A stretch of DNA of 8,805 nucleotides from Candidatus Kariarchaeota archaeon (GTDB lineage: Archaea > Asgardarchaeota > Heimdallarchaeia > Heimdallarchaeales > Kariarchaeaceae), in assembly GCA_016839545.1 (NCBI GenBank), contig JAEOUB010000466.1, positions 1 through 8,805 of the forward strand. The letters run 5' to 3'. The notes beneath the pieces are model-generated. The model saw only the letters and a list, made by a program, of their open reading frames with translations. It did no database searches and was not told where the DNA came from. The number at the start of each line of letters is the position of its first letter. The first letter of the stretch is position 1. The translations under genes and the position numbers were made by a program. This document shows, one piece after another, positions 6,176-8,805 of this stretch.

Positions 6176-7150
6176 TTATTCTGATCTGACTTTTGCAACC
6201 AGTCTCTCCCATTTCTCGTCAACAACTGATTGGAAATGGTCGATGAGTTCCTGGTTGATCTGTGGTTTGAACAGGTGTTTGAATCTACCCTGAGTCTTCA
6301 TGTACTCTGTTATTGGCAGCTTGGACTCGGGTCGCAGCATCAATCGCTTGGAGGGATTACTCAATTCCCAATTGTCCTTGTAGGCACGCATGAGTGGAAA
6401 TATCCCCGTCTCAATTGCCAGTTTCGACAGCCGGATGGCAGAGTCATCCTCGACTTTCCAGCCCAGGGTACAGACAGCGTCGACTAGCATGAAGGCAGGT
6501 CCCTGGTGTTCGAGTAGGGATTGAACTTTCTCCATGAGGTCCTTGGGATAGGCTACTGATCCCGTGGCGATGGGAATATCGTGAGCCCACATGATCTGCA
6601 GCAGGTCCTTCTGAAACTGTGGCTTGCCTGGTACCACGGTACCTCCGGGTGAGGTTGTCGTCGCAGCTCCCAACGGTGTACCACCACTTCTCTGGATACC
6701 GGTATTCATGTATGCTCCATTATTGTAGCAGATGTAGAGGAAGTCATGACCTCGCTCGATTGCACCGCTGAGTGATTGAAAGCCGATATCATAGGTCCCT
6801 CCATCACCACCAAAGATGATCATCTTGGGTTTCTTTGCTATCTTGCCCTTTTTCTCAAGTACTTTGAAAGCAGCCTCTGCACCACTGGCAGTGGCACTGG
6901 CATTTTCAAAGGCATTGTGAATCCAGGGCATGGTCCAGGCATTGTAGGGGTAGATGGTGGAAGCTACCTCCAGGCAGCCGGTGGCATTGACCAGCACCAC
7001 TTCGGTATCCAGCATCTTGGCAGCAATGGTTGCCTGTCTACCCAGTATCGCAGCACCACATCCCCGACACATCCGATGTCCTGAGGTAAGTCCTGATTCT
7101 ACCTTTGATGCCTCTTTCAGGTTGATTTTTTTGATGGGTAATTCTAACAT
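6176..7150 (-). CDS. porB: 2-oxoacid:ferredoxin oxidoreductase (probably pyruvate) beta subunit
   Basis: The 324-residue subunit carries the thiamine pyrophosphate site and one [4Fe-4S] cluster. Cluster cysteines are C28, C31 (HRMCRGCGAA), C59 (NATGCLE) and C227 (AVCTLGW). The diphosphate/Mg motif begins at GDGG (115-118), continues through DIG (121-123), and ends at NNGAYMNTGIQRS (143-155), followed by TP. With alpha it decarboxylates a 2-oxoacid with CoA to give acyl-CoA, passing electrons through delta to ferredoxin. Two departures from the sequence I remember for pyruvate enzymes are NNGAY instead of DNEAY, and CTLGW instead of CPTGW. The start is fixed by a strong Shine-Dalgarno at 7157-7164, 4 bases after the alpha gene. 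Pyruvate is the likeliest substrate; a branched-chain oxoacid is possible, so the symbol is by position and family. Confidence 0.9.
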   Translation of the reverse strand: MLELPIKKINLKEASKVESGLTSGHRMCRGCGAAILGRQATIAAKMLDTEVVLVNATGCLEVASTIYPYNAWTMPWIHNAFENASATASGAEAAFKVLEKKGKIAKKPKMIIFGGDGGTYDIGFQSLSGAIERGHDFLYICYNNGAYMNTGIQRSGGTPLGAATTTSPGGTVVPGKPQFQKDLLQIMWAHDIPIATGSVAYPKDLMEKVQSLLEHQGPAFMLVDAVCTLGWKVEDDSAIRLSKLAIETGIFPLMRAYKDNWELSNPSKRLMLRPESKLPITEYMKTQGRFKHLFKPQINQELIDHFQSVVDEKWERLVAKVRSE

Positions 7151-7154
7151 TTTC

Positions 7155-8339
7155 TTACCTCCTCACCTTATACCAGTCATGACTGGTCTTGTTCATGGTC
7201 ACATCCACCTTGATGCCGTTGTAGACCTCGAGTATATCTGCAAGTGACACATCTCTGCCACCAATACCCAGGGTCCGCGAGGAGATAACGGGTGCAATCC
7301 TTCTCTCCTTGACAAAACTGGTGGCAACCTCGGTGTAGAGAATTGTTGCTGCACTGCCAAAGGTCAGTGATCTTTCCAGTACCAGGGCACCCTGTACATC
7401 TTTCAGTATCTGTGTAATTTCTTCCGAGGGAAAGGGTCTGAATGATCGGATCTTGACCATTCCCACCTTCTCACCACGTGAGCGCAGTATGCGGACTGCC
7501 TCCTCGACCGTACCGCTCATGGCTCCCATGACCACAATTGCGTAGGTGGCATCTTCCATCATGAAGCTCTCAATCGTATCGTAGTACCTGCCTGTTAGTT
7601 CACCAAATTCCTGGAACACCCTGGGTATGATGACCTCGGCATTGGCCATCGCTTCCACCTGCTGGTTCTTGATCTCCATGTAGTAATCAGGGAGAGCCAG
7701 CAGGCCCTGGGCTCCAGGATTTCCAGGTCTGAATGTCCACTCGGGTTGGGGTATCTCTCCAAGAAAGTCCTGTACCTCTCTACTGTTCAGGGGCTCAACT
7801 GCTTCCACTGCATGGGAGATGATGAAACCCTCAATCCCATACATGGTCGGTAATCGCACCTTGGGATGCTCTGCAATTGCAAAACTCATGATGGTCTGAT
7901 CATAGGCCTCCTGGGCATCTCCCCCGAAGAGGGAGATCCAGCCCGTATCTCGGGTGACAAGTTGATCTGTAAGTTCTGCGTGAATATTTATCGGTGCTGA
8001 CAGTGCTCGGTTGGCCACAGCCATCACTATAGGAAGGCGATTTCCAGCTGCAATGAACAGGATCTCATACATCAGTGCTATTCCCTGTGAGGCAGAGGCA
8101 GTAAAGACCCGTGCTCCAGTAGATGCAGCACCAACTGCTGCAGACATTGCTGAATGCTCCGATTCCACGTGGACAAATTCTGTGTCAACAAGACCGTCAG
8201 CCCAGTAGTCTGCATATCTCTCTACAATTATCGTCTGAGGTGTAATTGGATAGGCAGGAACAACATCAGGATTGACCAGTGCCAGAGCATTGGCAACGGC
8301 CTCATCTCCACTCATGGCCTCTCTTCTCTTCAATTCCAT
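7155..8339 (-). CDS. porA: 2-oxoacid:ferredoxin oxidoreductase (probably pyruvate) alpha subunit
   Basis: The 394-residue subunit has the usual length for the archaeal alpha chain. Visible landmarks are YPITPQT (30-36), whose T33 lies at the substrate site in related enzymes; VESEHSA (58-64), with the Glu that activates thiamine pyrophosphate; TASASQG (80-86); NRALSAP (110-116), whose R111 matches the substrate-binding Arg; RDTGW; and QEA. The C-terminal half (about 265-385) forms the transketolase C-terminal-type domain, with MGAMSG and VRSF-like strands. The loop after NRALSAP reads NIHAELTD, where I remember W/H.DHSD in pyruvate enzymes, so substrate preference may differ. The ATG at 8339 directly abuts the delta stop; GGAG at 8349-8352 serves as its ribosome binding site. 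It forms the catalytic core with beta. Confidence 0.9.
   Translation of the reverse strand: MELKRREAMSGDEAVANALALVNPDVVPAYPITPQTIIVERYADYWADGLVDTEFVHVESEHSAMSAAVGAASTGARVFTASASQGIALMYEILFIAAGNRLPIVMAVANRALSAPINIHAELTDQLVTRDTGWISLFGGDAQEAYDQTIMSFAIAEHPKVRLPTMYGIEGFIISHAVEAVEPLNSREVQDFLGEIPQPEWTFRPGNPGAQGLLALPDYYMEIKNQQVEAMANAEVIIPRVFQEFGELTGRYYDTIESFMMEDATYAIVVMGAMSGTVEEAVRILRSRGEKVGMVKIRSFRPFPSEEITQILKDVQGALVLERSLTFGSAATILYTEVATSFVKERRIAPVISSRTLGIGGRDVSLADILEVYNGIKVDVTMNKTSHDWYKVRR
7157..7164 (-). promoter_or_regulatory. Strong Shine-Dalgarno sequence for the beta subunit gene
   Basis: On the minus strand the sequence is GAGGAGGT, ending 6 bases before the ATG at 7150-7148. It overlaps the end of the alpha gene, so a ribosome finishing alpha would cover it. 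It fixes the beta start and supports coupled, matched synthesis of the two subunits. Confidence 0.75.
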
Positions 8340-8654
8340 CTATTTCAACTCCAGTTCCATAGTGATTGCACCAGGCGTACACACATCAGCACAGAGTTCA
8401 CATCCCTTGCAGTAATCCAGATCAAAGATTGGCTTTTCATCCTCATTCATCCTGATTGCATCATCTGGACAGACAAAATAGCATTTTACACATCCAGTGC
8501 AGCTATCATCATAAAGAACTGGCATGAACACTCGCCAATCTCCCGTTTTGAAGAGTTTACTGCTGCCACCTTCGGGAACAACACCACCCATGGGTAGTTT
8601 TGATGTTCCCCATTTTTCATTGATCAGTGGTTCAGTCTTCAATTTTTTATCCAT
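8340..8654 (-). CDS. porD: 2-oxoacid:ferredoxin oxidoreductase delta subunit, 2x[4Fe-4S] ferredoxin
   Basis: The 104-residue protein ends in a bacterial-type 2x[4Fe-4S] ferredoxin domain. The first set is C52, C55, C58, C62 (followed by Pro) and the second is C82, C85, C88, C92; the second has CTPGAI in place of the usual CPxxAI. About 48 residues precede it and contain KTGDWRVFMPV (36-46), a segment typical of the delta subunit of the four-subunit oxidoreductases and absent from free ferredoxins. It relays electrons from the beta-subunit cluster to soluble ferredoxin in the cytoplasm. The start at 8654 is supported by GAGGTGA (8661-8667). The gene overlaps the end of gamma by 8 bases and touches alpha directly, as expected for a coupled complex operon. 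Confidence 0.92.
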   Translation of the reverse strand: MDKKLKTEPLINEKWGTSKLPMGGVVPEGGSSKLFKTGDWRVFMPVLYDDSCTGCVKCYFVCPDDAIRMNEDEKPIFDLDYCKGCELCADVCTPGAITMELELK

Positions 8655-8805
8655 ACCTTGTCACCTCGTTGAATGCTGCATTGATTGCTTCCATATTCTT
8701 CGTCCCCATGTCGCCACTGAATTTCTTCAGCAGTACTTCTGTGAGGTTATCCATTGATACTAACTCAGTCACTTTGATCAGCGCACCCAGCATTACTGTG
8801 TTGGC
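8647..8805 (-). CDS. porG: 2-oxoacid:ferredoxin oxidoreductase gamma subunit, C-terminal fragment
   Basis: Reading in from the right edge on the minus strand gives 52 residues and a TAA stop at 8649-8647. The fragment begins ANTVMLGALIKVTELVSMDN and ends EAINAAFNEVTRYG. The NTVMLGAL turn followed by a helix of the form LTEVLLKKF and a final N.EAI...F.EV helix is the usual end of the gamma (PorG/VorG/KorC) chain. That chain helps form the CoA-binding and interface part of the complex. The frame runs off the window, so the start is not visible. It overlaps delta by 8 bases, and its position completes the gamma-delta-alpha-beta order. Confidence 0.82.
   Translation of the reverse strand, partial: ANTVMLGALIKVTELVSMDNLTEVLLKKFSGDMGTKNMEAINAAFNEVTRYG
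8661..8667 (-). promoter_or_regulatory. Shine-Dalgarno sequence for the delta subunit gene
   Basis: GAGGTGA on the minus strand lies 6 bases before the delta ATG (8654-8652) and inside the last codons of gamma. It favours this start for delta and implies translational coupling across the gamma/delta overlap. Confidence 0.65.

Noticed and set aside
8154..8597. A 147-codon open frame on the plus strand
   Set aside because: It is antisense to the delta and alpha subunit genes and shows no recognisable motif. The opposite-strand frames carry complete ferredoxin and YPITP motifs.
1..8805. Mobile element, phage, CRISPR or defence island
   Set aside because: No transposase, integrase, direct-repeat array, flanking duplication or nuclease-helicase cassette was seen. 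The phospholipase C/S1-P1-like enzyme is secreted and so is not a likely intracellular defence effector.

Overview
The window looks like a piece of an archaeal chromosome. The main evidence is a four-subunit 2-oxoacid:ferredoxin oxidoreductase in the archaeal gene order gamma-delta-alpha-beta, an archaeal-type TATA box placed for a leaderless transcript, and a secreted metalloenzyme that ends in a Ser/Thr-rich stalk, a short hydrophobic segment and a basic tail. The moderate base composition and that C-terminal anchor style recall Asgard archaea such as Thorarchaeia. That assignment is inference, because no ribosomal or eukaryotic-signature gene is present to settle it.

Left part (1-5166). 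A partial membrane-protein gene on the minus strand runs off the left edge. About 155 bases of AT-rich DNA with clear inverted repeats separate it from a divergent plus-strand series of five genes. These are a 119-residue four-helix membrane protein, a four-helix membrane protein fused to a START-like (SRPBCC) ligand-binding domain, a surface-anchored zinc enzyme of the phospholipase C / S1-P1 nuclease superfamily, an ABC ATPase, and a 519-residue ABC-2 permease. The first two overlap by ATGA and so do the last two. All five are co-directional, and all except the ATPase carry membrane or secretion signals. I read the set as a cell-envelope or lipid-related module, but no single gene proves that.

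Right part (5161-8805, minus strand). Transcription enters from the right edge through the end of the gamma subunit, then delta (2x[4Fe-4S] ferredoxin), alpha and beta (thiamine pyrophosphate plus one [4Fe-4S] cluster). Spacings are near zero and the ribosome binding sites lie inside the preceding genes. A cytosolic zinc dipeptidase of family M19 follows 49 bases later. The complex oxidatively decarboxylates a 2-oxoacid, probably pyruvate or a branched-chain oxoacid, to acyl-CoA and reduced ferredoxin. A dipeptidase in the same transcript would fit peptide or amino-acid catabolism.

The two gene sets converge and overlap tail-to-tail by 6 bases at 5161-5166. No tRNA, rRNA, CRISPR array, insertion sequence or tandem repeat was seen, and no stretch over 300 bases lacks a gene. 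The least explained parts are the envelope-like module and the symmetric divergent promoter that precedes it.
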